64,000 nt of DNA from Cellvibrio fontiphilus_A (GTDB taxonomy: Bacteria; Pseudomonadota; Gammaproteobacteria; Pseudomonadales; Cellvibrionaceae). The translations under genes were made by a program, and so were the position numbers. The stretch is taken from the NCBI RefSeq assembly GCF_042646205.1, contig NZ_JBHRTF010000016.1, positions 1 to 64,000 of the forward strand, read 5' to 3'. The notes beneath the pieces were generated by a model. That model ran no database searches. It was not told the origin of the DNA and saw nothing but the letters and a program-made list of their open reading frames with translations. Every line of letters begins with the position of its first letter. Position 1 is the first letter of the stretch. Below are positions 24,795 through 32,928 of this stretch, piece by piece.

Positions 24795-25703
24795 ATGACT
24801 GAATTTCGCATTGGCATCGACTTGGGTGGCACCAAAACTGAAGTGATTCTACTCAACGGCGATAGCCGGGAACTGTTCCGCACGCGAATTCCGACAGTGC
24901 GCGATGATTACCCAGCGACCTTGCGCGATATCGCCGGTTTGGTGGCGCAGGCGGAAGCGGCTGCCGGCCAAACTCATTTACCGGTTGGTATAGGTATTCC
25001 CGGTACTGTTTCGCGCAAAACCGGGTTTGTGAAAAATGCCAATTCCACCTGGCTCAATGGCAAGCCTTTCCAAAAAGATTTGTCCGCCTTTTTGCAGCGC
25101 GATGTAAAGGTGACTAACGATGCTAATTGCCTTGCCGTTTCCGAGGCCACCGATGGCGCCGGACGCGGTTATGAATTGGTGTTTGCCGGTATTTTGGGAA
25201 CGGGTTGCGGTGCTGGCCTTGCCTACAAGGGCGCTCCCTTGGTGGGGCCTAATGGTGTTGCCGGTGAGTGGGGCCATAACCCGCTGCCCTGGGCGAGCGA
25301 TGCAACATTAAATGCGCGCCCCTGTTATTGCGGTAAAGCCGGCTGCATGGAAACTTTTTTGTCGGGAACGGGGTTGTGTCGCTCTTATGAATTTGCCGCG
25401 GGTGAAAAAATCAAAGGCCATGAGATTGTTGCGCGAGCATTAAATGGTGAATTGACTGCGCAACAAGTATTGGAAAATTATTACGATCAACTGGCACGCG
25501 GTCTGGCTAGCATCATCAATAGTCTCGATCCGGACGTTATTGTGCTGGGTGGCGGCGCATCCAATATCGCGGCAATTTACACCGAGCTGCCCAAACGTTT
25601 GCCCCGCTATGTGTTTGGCGGTGAGTGCGACACACCCATAGTGCCAGCGGTTCATGGCGACTCCAGCGGCGTGCGCGGCGCTGCCTGGTTGAATCCACTT
25701 TGA
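24795..25703 (+). CDS. mak: Fructokinase / manno(fructo)kinase, ROK family
   Basis: A 302-residue ROK-family sugar kinase. The ATP site RIGIDLGGTKTEVI is at the N-terminus, with the Mak-typical segments GIPGTVS, GFVKNANSTWLNGKPF, TNDANCLAVSE, and GEWGHNPLPW. The zinc-binding CYCGKAGCMETF follows. These match E. coli Mak closely, so phosphorylation of fructose or mannose is expected; N-acetylglucosamine kinase is the alternative. Its stop codon overlaps the start of the binding-protein gene (TGATG), showing translational coupling. Confidence 0.93.
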   Translation: MTEFRIGIDLGGTKTEVILLNGDSRELFRTRIPTVRDDYPATLRDIAGLVAQAEAAAGQTHLPVGIGIPGTVSRKTGFVKNANSTWLNGKPFQKDLSAFLQRDVKVTNDANCLAVSEATDGAGRGYELVFAGILGTGCGAGLAYKGAPLVGPNGVAGEWGHNPLPWASDATLNARPCYCGKAGCMETFLSGTGLCRSYEFAAGEKIKGHEIVARALNGELTAQQVLENYYDQLARGLASIINSLDPDVIVLGGGASNIAAIYTELPKRLPRYVFGGECDTPIVPAVHGDSSGVRGAAWLNPL

Positions 25704-26563
25704 TGCGCCTGTTTTCAATCTGTGTTGTCGGGTTGATAAAAAAGCCCAGCGTGATGGCGCTGGGTTTTTTATTTTTTGCTTTATCCGCTGCAGCACATGC
25801 GCAGGCCGTACCTGAGCGCATCGCCTCTCTTAATATTTGCATCGATCAGTTACTGTGGGAATTAGTACCGCAGGAGCGTTTGGTGTCCATCAGTTATCTC
25901 ACGGCCGATCCCATCTGGTCGCCCATTGCCGAACAAGTAAAAACTCTGTCGTTGAATCACGGTCTAGCAGAAGAAATTGTCCCGCTGAAACCCGATATTA
26001 TTTTGGCGGGTGAGTTTGATGCGCCCAATGCGATTGAATTGTTAAAAAAATTGGATCAACGCGTAGAGCGTTTACCCTTACCGCGCACCTTGGCGGATAT
26101 TAATAGCCAAATTTTCCAGTTGGCAGACTTGGTGGGAGCCGGTGAAAAAGCGCAGCTGATGGTGAATAAGATTAATCGCCAAATTAGTGCGCTACAGGCC
26201 TTAAACACGGGCAGTGAACCGCTCACCGCCTTTTGGTATTCCGCCAATGGTGTGGTCATTGGCGCTGGTACTTTGGAACACGAACTAATGCAGCTTGCCG
26301 GCTTGCGCAATTTGGCTGCAGAGCGCGGCATGTATGGTTTTAACCAGCTGGATTTGGAATTGTTGCTCAGCGCCAAACCGCACATCTTGATTGTAGAAGA
26401 AAGTCAGGATCGCTCGTTTTCGTTAGCGCGCGAATATCTTTCCCATCCGGCGTTGGCGAATACTGATTTTAAAATAGTGCGATTGCCGGCAGGCTTATCC
26501 GGTTGTGCAGCATCGGTTATTGGTGATGTGGCCGGTGTGCTCCAACAAGAGTTGGCAAAATAA
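25703..26563 (+). CDS. ABC importer periplasmic binding protein (BtuF/FecB-like)
   Basis: A 286-residue exported class III solute-binding protein for a metal chelate or vitamin. It starts with a hydrophobic signal ending AHAQA, then VPERIASLNICIDQLLWELVP, LKPDIILAGEF and the C-terminal LLLSAKPHILIVEE, the standard BtuF/FhuD layout. The ATG overlaps the mak stop. Permease and ATPase genes follow. The ligand is undetermined: there is no cobalamin riboswitch, Fur box or TonB receptor in the neighbourhood that I can see. Confidence 0.9.
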   Translation: MRLFSICVVGLIKKPSVMALGFLFFALSAAAHAQAVPERIASLNICIDQLLWELVPQERLVSISYLTADPIWSPIAEQVKTLSLNHGLAEEIVPLKPDIILAGEFDAPNAIELLKKLDQRVERLPLPRTLADINSQIFQLADLVGAGEKAQLMVNKINRQISALQALNTGSEPLTAFWYSANGVVIGAGTLEHELMQLAGLRNLAAERGMYGFNQLDLELLLSAKPHILIVEESQDRSFSLAREYLSHPALANTDFKIVRLPAGLSGCAASVIGDVAGVLQQELAK

Positions 26564-26585
26564 ATTACAAGAGGTTTTTCCAAGG

Positions 26586-27593
26586 GTGAATTTGCGAACA
26601 CATCTTTCGTTTCCACTATTGTGTGGCCTGCTGCTTATCGCGCTGGTGGCAGCTGCAGTGCTTGCGCTCAATACCGGCCTTGCTGATATTTCGGTAGTGG
26701 CAGGGCTGCGGGATTTTTTTAATGGTGATGCCACACTGGCGGCGAATGTCATTGGGCAGATTCGTTTGCCGCGTTTAATTCTCGCGCTGGTTATTGGGGC
26801 AACCCTCGGTATGAGCGGCGCTGCTATGCAAGGTTTGCTGCGCAACCCGCTCGCCGATCCGGGCGTATTGGGGGTGAGCAGTGGTGCCGCCTTTGGTGCA
26901 ATTTGTACGCTCTATTTTGGCGTTGCCGCCAGCGCTTGGTATTGGTTGCCGGGTGCCGCGATTGTTGGTGCGTTGTTTACCTTATTCATGGTGTATGTGT
27001 TAGCTGGGTTACACGGCAGCATGCTCGCATTAATTCTTGCGGGCACGGCGATGAGTTCGATTATGGTGGCGCTAATCGCCGTGACGTTAAATTTTGCGCC
27101 CAGTTTGTACGCCATGCAGGAAATTGTTTTTTGGCTGTTAGGTTCACTGGCCAATCGCCATTTTGACCATGTGAGTATCGCACTGCCATTGGCCGCGATT
27201 GGCTGGGTGATGATGCTCAGCCGCAGCCGTTTTTTAGATGCGCTCAGTCTGGGCGAAGACAGTGCGCGCTCCCTGGGCTTTAATAATCATCGCGAGCGCG
27301 GCATTTTATTGTTGGGTATTTCCATTGCAGTGGGTGCCTGTGTGGCAGTGAGTGGTGCGATTGGTTTTATCGGTTTGGTGATTCCACATTTACTGCGCCC
27401 GTTTGTGGGTTATCGCCCCGGGCGCTTAATGCTGGCCAGTGCATTGGGTGGTGCCTTGTTATTGGTGCTCGCGGATATTTTGGTGCGCCAGTTCGATAGC
27501 GCCCGTGAATTAAAAATTGGTGTGGTTACCTCGTTAATAGGTGCTCCGTTTTTTTTATTTTTAATTTTAAAAACCCGTTCTCGCTGGGCTTGA
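26586..27593 (+). CDS. FecCD-family ABC transporter permease
   Basis: A 335-residue permease of the BtuC/FecCD family with about ten membrane helices. Landmarks are RLPRLILALVIGATLGMSGAAMQGLLRNPLADPGVLGVSSGA and, near the end, IGFIGLVIPHLLRPFVGYR. The GTG at 26586 is chosen: it is the first in-frame start after the preceding stop and gives the normal N-terminus. The AAGAGG upstream is 12 bases away. It forms the importer with the genes on each side. Confidence 0.92.
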   Translation: MNLRTHLSFPLLCGLLLIALVAAAVLALNTGLADISVVAGLRDFFNGDATLAANVIGQIRLPRLILALVIGATLGMSGAAMQGLLRNPLADPGVLGVSSGAAFGAICTLYFGVAASAWYWLPGAAIVGALFTLFMVYVLAGLHGSMLALILAGTAMSSIMVALIAVTLNFAPSLYAMQEIVFWLLGSLANRHFDHVSIALPLAAIGWVMMLSRSRFLDALSLGEDSARSLGFNNHRERGILLLGISIAVGACVAVSGAIGFIGLVIPHLLRPFVGYRPGRLMLASALGGALLLVLADILVRQFDSARELKIGVVTSLIGAPFFLFLILKTRSRWA

Positions 27594-27594
27594 T

Positions 27595-28392
27595 ATGACT
27601 TCACTGTTAAGTGCAAAAAATATTTCATTTGCCCGCGATGGCAACTCCATTCTTGAACAATGCAGTGCCAGTATCGGCGCAGGGGAATTTGTGGGGTTAA
27701 TCGGCCCCAATGGAGCGGGTAAAAGTTCGCTGTTGCGGATCATGGCGGGTTTGCAGTCGCCTGATTCAGGCGCAATAGATTTAGCGCTAAATGGCACTGG
27801 CACACTACAGGCTTTAGCGACTATTGCTGCACGCGAGCGCGCACAAACACTGGCCTATTTGCCACAGCAAGAAATTCCTGCCTGGCCCTTGCAGGTTGAG
27901 CATTTGGTGGGACTTGGGCGCGCGCCTTGGCACAAACCGATGAGTGGTAAATCCGCGCGTGATAAACAGGCAATTGAACATGCGCTGTATATCACCGAGC
28001 TACAAACCTTGCGCCATCGAATAGTCACTACTCTCTCGGGTGGGGAGTTGCAGCGTGCGTTGCTTGCACGGGTATTTGCGGGCGAGCCTAACATTATTTT
28101 GGCCGATGAACCTATCGCCGCGCTGGATCCCTACCATCAACTGCATGTTATGGAATTGCTGGCCGAACATGCGCAGCAGGGCGGTGCGGTATTTGCGGCC
28201 TTGCACGATTTAAGTTTGGCAGCGCGGTTTTGTTCGCGGCTGGTATTAATGCATCACGGAAAAATTCTGGCCGATGGTGAACCAATTCAGGTGCTGACCA
28301 ATGAAAATCTGCAGCAGGTGTATGGCATTAGTGCCTATGTGGATTGCCGTGAAGACGGTGTTGTTATCATTCCCCGCAAACGGGTGGTTTAA
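27595..28392 (+). CDS. ABC transporter ATP-binding protein (FecE/HmuV-like)
   Basis: A 265-residue ATPase with Walker A GPNGAGKSS (37-45), signature LSGGE (147-151), Walker B IILADEP (167-173) and a switch His in ALHDLSL. It energises the chelate/vitamin importer. The start is one base after the permease stop, and the stop abuts the next ATG, so the genes are tightly coupled. Confidence 0.93.
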   Translation: MTSLLSAKNISFARDGNSILEQCSASIGAGEFVGLIGPNGAGKSSLLRIMAGLQSPDSGAIDLALNGTGTLQALATIAARERAQTLAYLPQQEIPAWPLQVEHLVGLGRAPWHKPMSGKSARDKQAIEHALYITELQTLRHRIVTTLSGGELQRALLARVFAGEPNIILADEPIAALDPYHQLHVMELLAEHAQQGGAVFAALHDLSLAARFCSRLVLMHHGKILADGEPIQVLTNENLQQVYGISAYVDCREDGVVIIPRKRVV

Positions 28393-28851
28393 ATGAAAGC
28401 AAATCTTTTCAGGTGGATGGTAAATGCCTGGCCGCCCTTATTTTTTGCCGGCATTAAAGTCACTTATCTCGCAGCAGATTACCGCGAAGCGCGCGTTACC
28501 CTGAAATTGCGCTGGTACAACCGCAATTATGTAGGGGTGCAATACGGCGGTAGTTTGATGTCCATGACCGACCCTTGGTACATGCTGTTGCTGATGCATA
28601 GTTTGGGTAAGGATTATTTTGTATGGGACAAACACGCCGAGATTGATTTTATCGCCCCCGGTAAAACCCACGTGTATGCACAGTTTAAAATTACTGACGA
28701 AATACTCGCCGATATTCGCGCCAAAACAGCCAGTGGCGAAAAATATGTTCCCGAATTCAGCGTGGATATTCTGGATGAGCACAACAAACTTGTCGCCCGT
28801 GTTAAACGCCGTGTGTATATCAAATTAAAACCGCGCGCGCGGGGCAATTAA
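28393..28851 (+). CDS. DUF4442 hotdog-fold protein
   Basis: A 152-residue protein of the DUF4442 / PaaI-like thioesterase group. A hydrophobic N-terminus (WPPLFFAGIKV) precedes VGVQYGGSLMSMTDPWYMLLLMHSLG, the hotdog central helix, and DKHAEIDFIAPG. Such proteins are predicted acyl-CoA thioesterases; the substrate is unknown. The ATG touches the ATPase stop codon, so it belongs to the same transcript even though its link to import is not obvious. Confidence 0.88.
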   Translation: MKANLFRWMVNAWPPLFFAGIKVTYLAADYREARVTLKLRWYNRNYVGVQYGGSLMSMTDPWYMLLLMHSLGKDYFVWDKHAEIDFIAPGKTHVYAQFKITDEILADIRAKTASGEKYVPEFSVDILDEHNKLVARVKRRVYIKLKPRARGN

Positions 28852-28887
28852 ACAAAAATCCGCCTTCCAACTTTTGTGGTACAGCTT

Positions 28888-29928
28888 ATGTTAAATGTTG
28901 CGCTCTGTTCTTACGGTATGTCGGGCAAGGTTTTTCACGCGCCGCTCATTAGCGCCGAACCCAATTTGCATTTGCACAGCATTTTGCAGCGCGGTGAACC
29001 CAGCGCTTTGCTGGATTACCCGGCCGTACAGATTGTTAAAACCTTTGAAGAAATTATCGCCAACCCGGAGATTGATTTGGTAGTGGTGAATACCCCCAAT
29101 GAATTGCATTACCCCATGGCGAAAGCGGCATTAGTTGCGGGTAAACATGTGGTGGTGGAAAAACCCTTTACCCTGAGTTTGCAAGAGGGCAGGGAATTAA
29201 TCGCGCTGGCACAGACACAGCAAAAAGTGCTTTCGGTGTTTCAAAACAAACGTTTGGAAAGCGATCATCTGGATGCACAACGGATTATCCACTCCGGCCT
29301 GCTTGGGCGCATTGTTGAAGTGGAGTGGCATTACGATCGTTATCGCACCAATATCACTCACAAAAAATGGAAAGAGGACAAATTGCCCGGCTCCGGCACC
29401 TGGTTTGATTTGGGAATTCACATGGTGGATTCCATGCTGTGTTTGTTCGGCAAACCCCAAGCTGTCTACGCCGATATGCGCAGCCTGCGCCGCGCTGAAG
29501 CTGCTACCGATTATTTTACTGTGTGTTTTCACTACGCCGATATGCGGGTACTGCTGCGCTCCAATACTTACGTGAGTGAAAAAGGCGCAACGGTTACTAT
29601 TCATGGCGATAAGGGTTCCTTCTTAAAATTCGGGCAGGACGTGCAAGAAGCACAATTAATGCGCGGCACTTTGCCGGGCATGCAAGGTTGGGCGCAACCG
29701 GGTGAAGATAATTATGCGGTTGTTCACCACCACAATGGCGCTGAAAGCAAACGTGAAATCACTGCTGGCCAGCGCGGTTGCTATGAACAGTATTATCAAA
29801 ACATTAGCGCCGCTATTCAGGGCGCGGCGCCGCTCGCGTTTTTGCCTGAGCAATCCTTGTTGGGTGTTGAGTTGCTATTAGCGGCTGAGCAAAGCGCTGC
29901 AACAGGAACGCTGATCCGATTGGATTAA
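28888..29928 (+). CDS. Gfo/Idh/MocA oxidoreductase (YdgJ-like)
   Basis: A 346-residue NAD(P)-dependent dehydrogenase. The Rossmann start is VALCSYGMSGKVFHAPLI, the NTPNELHYPMAKAAL motif is present, and the conserved EKP sits at 91-93. The C-terminal GFO_IDH_MocA domain contains GTWFDLGIHMVDSML. The closest pattern I know is E. coli YdgJ and scyllo-inositol dehydrogenases, so a sugar or inositol substrate is plausible. A GTG at 28876 would add four residues; the ATG gives the family-like N-terminus. Confidence 0.92.
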   Translation: MLNVALCSYGMSGKVFHAPLISAEPNLHLHSILQRGEPSALLDYPAVQIVKTFEEIIANPEIDLVVVNTPNELHYPMAKAALVAGKHVVVEKPFTLSLQEGRELIALAQTQQKVLSVFQNKRLESDHLDAQRIIHSGLLGRIVEVEWHYDRYRTNITHKKWKEDKLPGSGTWFDLGIHMVDSMLCLFGKPQAVYADMRSLRRAEAATDYFTVCFHYADMRVLLRSNTYVSEKGATVTIHGDKGSFLKFGQDVQEAQLMRGTLPGMQGWAQPGEDNYAVVHHHNGAESKREITAGQRGCYEQYYQNISAAIQGAAPLAFLPEQSLLGVELLLAAEQSAATGTLIRLD

Positions 29929-29962
29929 CATTGTTTAGATATCGACTTTTTTCAGGAACTCT

Positions 29963-31249
29963 ATGAGTGCAAGTCTTGCGGGAAACGCCAATCGGTTTGT
30001 GTTGTTCAGTGTGTTTTTTTCTGCGCGCGCCTATTACCCGGTGCTGGCGATTTTATTTATCGACCTGGGCTTAACACTCGATCAATTTGTGATGCTCAAT
30101 TTACTCTGGGCACTCACCATTTTTTTATTTGAAGTGCCCTCTGGTGCACTGGCAGATACCATCGGGCGGCGCCGCTTGTTAATTGCAGCATCGGTGCTAA
30201 TGATTATCGAAATGCTCTGCCTGTTATTTGCCCCGCGCGATGCAGGCATCTTGCTGCTGGTGTTTTGCATAATCAACCGTATTTGTTCTGGCCTGTCGGA
30301 GGCCTGTGCCAGTGGTGCCGATGAAGCGCTGGCCTATGATTCGCTGCCCGAACATCAGCGCGCCCAAACCTGGGATCACCTGCTCGCCAAAGTCATGCGC
30401 TGGCGCTCGCTCGGTTATGTGGTGGCGATGATTTTGGGCGGTTTACTCTACGATGCGCGCGCCGTGAATCTGTTATTGCCTGAGGTTTGGCATATAGAAA
30501 CGACAACCGCACAGCGGCTTCCCGTGATCCTGGTGTTGTTGCAAGCGGTGGTGTGTTTGTTCATTACCCTGCGCATGGTGGAGCCGCCCCATGCAACGGC
30601 CGCTTCACCACTGGCGCATGCATTTAGGCTCACACTGAGCACCGCTCGCTGGGTGTTGACTAACCCTAAAACGCTGGTGGTGATTGTGGTGGGGGTGCTG
30701 CTGGATTCCATAGTGCGCAATTTTGCGACCATCACCAGCAGCTACTATCGCCTGATTGAATTACCTGAATGGAGTTATGGTTTTTTGGGTGCTGCCTCAG
30801 GGGTATTGGGCTGGTTTGTGCCGGGCATCGCCAAGCGTTTGAACGCGCGTTTTTCCATGCTCGGCAATTTAGCTTTGATTGCGCTGCTCACCCTGATGGG
30901 CCTGCTCGCCTTGGTGCCCGCTTGGCCGGTTTATGGGCTGATTCCCGCCTTATTGTTAATGGCGACTATGGGGTTATTGAGTTTTACCGTGAGCAGAGTC
31001 TTGCACCAGGAAGCTGACTCAGCGCGCCGCGCTACCGTTTTGTCGGTAAAAGGGCTGATTTTTAATTTGGGTTATGGCTTGTTCAGTGTTGGATTTGCAT
31101 CGCTGTTGGCAGTACTACCTGACTCACCTGAAGGCATTGCGCTGCGCAATGCGCTCCTGTGGCAGATTCCCTTCTTTGTATTGTTGGCAGGTGGCTTATT
31201 GGTCTGGGCGTTTTACCAGCTTAAACCCCGGCAATTGAAGTCGCGATAA
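29963..31249 (+). CDS. MFS transporter
   Basis: A 428-residue major facilitator with about 12 transmembrane helices. The signature loop motif after helix 2 appears as GALADTIGRRRLLI. The N-terminus (FSARAYYPVLAILFIDLGLTLDQF) and a long helix 6-7 loop are typical of the family. Direction and substrate are not predictable. It follows the oxidoreductase by 34 bases and is likely the last gene of the mak operon; no hairpin terminator is evident behind it. Confidence 0.9.
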   Translation: MSASLAGNANRFVLFSVFFSARAYYPVLAILFIDLGLTLDQFVMLNLLWALTIFLFEVPSGALADTIGRRRLLIAASVLMIIEMLCLLFAPRDAGILLLVFCIINRICSGLSEACASGADEALAYDSLPEHQRAQTWDHLLAKVMRWRSLGYVVAMILGGLLYDARAVNLLLPEVWHIETTTAQRLPVILVLLQAVVCLFITLRMVEPPHATAASPLAHAFRLTLSTARWVLTNPKTLVVIVVGVLLDSIVRNFATITSSYYRLIELPEWSYGFLGAASGVLGWFVPGIAKRLNARFSMLGNLALIALLTLMGLLALVPAWPVYGLIPALLLMATMGLLSFTVSRVLHQEADSARRATVLSVKGLIFNLGYGLFSVGFASLLAVLPDSPEGIALRNALLWQIPFFVLLAGGLLVWAFYQLKPRQLKSR

Positions 31250-31395
31250 ACGGGATAATTTGCGGTTGGTTTAAGTCGGGCTTTTGGCGTCAAAAATTTT
31301 ATTATGTCGGATAAATTTACATTCATGATGATATACGCGCCACTTGATAACTAAAAATGTTATTGAAATCACGCTATTAGGCCAAAATTTTATTT

Positions 31396-31410
31396 TGGCA
31401 CACTGTGTGC
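31396..31410 (+). promoter_or_regulatory. Sigma-54 (-24/-12) promoter
   Basis: TGGCAC at 31396-31401 and TGC at 31408-31410 place the invariant GG and GC exactly ten bases apart (TGGCACACTGTGTGC against consensus TGGCACG-N4-TTGC). Transcription would start near 31422, about 50 bases before the PEP-CTERM-like gene. The preceding region is AT-rich and could hold an activator site. Confidence 0.72.
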
Positions 31411-31472
31411 TTTAAATTCAAAAAATGTGTGCTCTATCACACTTTGCTAATTCAAACCTAAAGGAGACCGCC

Positions 31473-32066
31473 GTGTTGCAGTCATTGATCAAATCTGGAG
31501 TTGTAGTTGTTGTAGCAAGCCTGTGGAGCATGGTGGCGTCTGCTGGCACCATCACCTGTGGTAACCAATACCGTACCGCCACGCTGACCTCGGCAGAGTT
31601 GTGTGGGATTGGTTCGGGCAATACCAAAGAATCTGATATCGAGAGTTACTTCGGCGGCGATTGGGTTCATTTGGGTGGAATTGCAGGTTCAGACGGTACT
31701 GCGGGTACATTGGTCAACGGTTATTTGACCTTGACCTTGCTCAATGGTGTTTGGGGAAGTCCTGGTCCAATCTCTGGTACTTGGGCTATCGATAGCAGCT
31801 TCTGGACTGTATACGGTAAAGCCGCGCTATCTATCCATGTTGGAAACGGAAAATACGACCCTGATCATTTTGCTTGGTATATCAGCGAAGGTAACACTTC
31901 AGGCACCTGGTCTTACCAGCACATGCCAAAAGGTGGTGGCGGTGGTTTGTCCAATATGCACTTGTGGGGTTCAGGCGAGCCTGCGGTTCAAGTGTCTGAG
32001 CCAAACCTTGCTCTGCTGTTAATACTGGGTCTGCTGTCTATGTTTGTGGCTCGTCGTCGCGTTTAA
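31473..32066 (+). CDS. PEP-CTERM-like sorted exoprotein
   Basis: A 197-residue secreted protein. The signal peptide LIKSGVVVVVASLWSMVASA (cut near residue 24) leads into a Gly/Ser/Thr-rich body with two early Cys residues. The C-terminus (174-197) has the tripartite sorting layout: a VSEP motif, a hydrophobic helix (LALLLILGLLSMFVA) and RRR. This is the PEP-CTERM signal for exosortase with Pro to Ser in the first position (VSEP for VPEP). The start is GTG at 31473, with AAGGAG 7 bases before it; the ATG at 31425 would spoil the signal. A sigma-54 promoter precedes it, as described for PEP-CTERM genes controlled by PrsK/PrsR. No exosortase is in the window. Confidence 0.82.
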   Translation: MLQSLIKSGVVVVVASLWSMVASAGTITCGNQYRTATLTSAELCGIGSGNTKESDIESYFGGDWVHLGGIAGSDGTAGTLVNGYLTLTLLNGVWGSPGPISGTWAIDSSFWTVYGKAALSIHVGNGKYDPDHFAWYISEGNTSGTWSYQHMPKGGGGGLSNMHLWGSGEPAVQVSEPNLALLLILGLLSMFVARRRV

Positions 32067-32085
32067 TTAAGTTTTCACGCTACGC

Positions 32086-32116
32086 AAAACCGCAGCTCTG
32101 GCTGCGGTTTTTTTTG
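32086..32116. terminator. Terminator between converging genes
   Basis: AAAACCGCAGC (32086-32096) and GCTGCGGTTTT (32101-32111) form an 11-bp stem with a TCTG loop and flanking A/T tracts, serving the plus-strand PEP-CTERM gene and probably the minus-strand DUF1461 gene. Confidence 0.9.
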
Positions 32117-32130
32117 CGCTGCGTTTGGGG

Positions 32131-32904
32131 TTAGCGGCGGGAATTAAGCAGGCGGTTAGTAAGATAAGTGCTGATACACCAGAATATAATCAGCAGTGCC
32201 ACCAGCAGCAGGGCGATAAACGCAAAAATATCCGGCGCTTTCATCAAGGTGGTCATCAGCGAATCTTCGTAATAAAAAAACCACTGGTGCCCCTCGGGAA
32301 ATACTTGCACATGCAGCCAATAAAAAACGGCGGTAGGGCCAATCAGCATCACCACTGCTGCTGCCACCACTGCACCTATTAAAAAGCCCAACAGTACTTT
32401 TTTGGTTGTCGGTGGCAGGTATTTTTTCCAGCGCGCCAGACCAATCATGCCCAGCCATAGCACCAGGCTGATCAGGCCGAGCAGGTAAAATCTATCGATT
32501 AAATTGGCCACATCCTGCAGGTGGACAATTTCAGCCTCGTGCATAAGTGGTGTGTGCTGGCCGTTTGCCAACCCATAGTGAATGGCCCCCAACCCCTTGC
32601 CGCTGTTTTGTACGGCATCGCTTATCTCGCCAAAAAGTCGCCAGTGTTCCTCGCTGCTGGTGAACTCAAAGTCGTCTTTAAAACGATTTTGCGGCGCGAA
32701 CTCAGCAATGTGCTGGTCAAGCCCCAGTAGCTGATAACCAAGGGGGTAGGCGAAGTGAAATTGCGCGAGCAAGTGCCAGCTGAGCAGCGCGAGGCTGATT
32801 AACTGGCAAGTAAAAAACACCGGCCAAAAAACTGTCTGCCGCCAATTGCCCGGCAAGCTTGCGGTGTCGGTTTTTCTTACATTGTGTTCTGCGCGCTTTT
32901 TCAC
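32131..32904 (-). CDS. DUF1461 integral membrane protein
   Basis: A 257-residue membrane protein with about five hydrophobic segments. The C-terminal half carries the DUF1461 (TIGR01906) pattern: HVQVFPEGHQWFFYYEDSLMTTLMKAPDIF. The function is unknown. It lies 24 bases downstream of dapE and is probably co-transcribed with it. Confidence 0.88.
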   Translation of the reverse strand: MKKRAEHNVRKTDTASLPGNWRQTVFWPVFFTCQLISLALLSWHLLAQFHFAYPLGYQLLGLDQHIAEFAPQNRFKDDFEFTSSEEHWRLFGEISDAVQNSGKGLGAIHYGLANGQHTPLMHEAEIVHLQDVANLIDRFYLLGLISLVLWLGMIGLARWKKYLPPTTKKVLLGFLIGAVVAAAVVMLIGPTAVFYWLHVQVFPEGHQWFFYYEDSLMTTLMKAPDIFAFIALLLVALLIIFWCISTYLTNRLLNSRR

Positions 32905-32928
32905 TGTGGGTTCCTGGCTCTTTACCTG

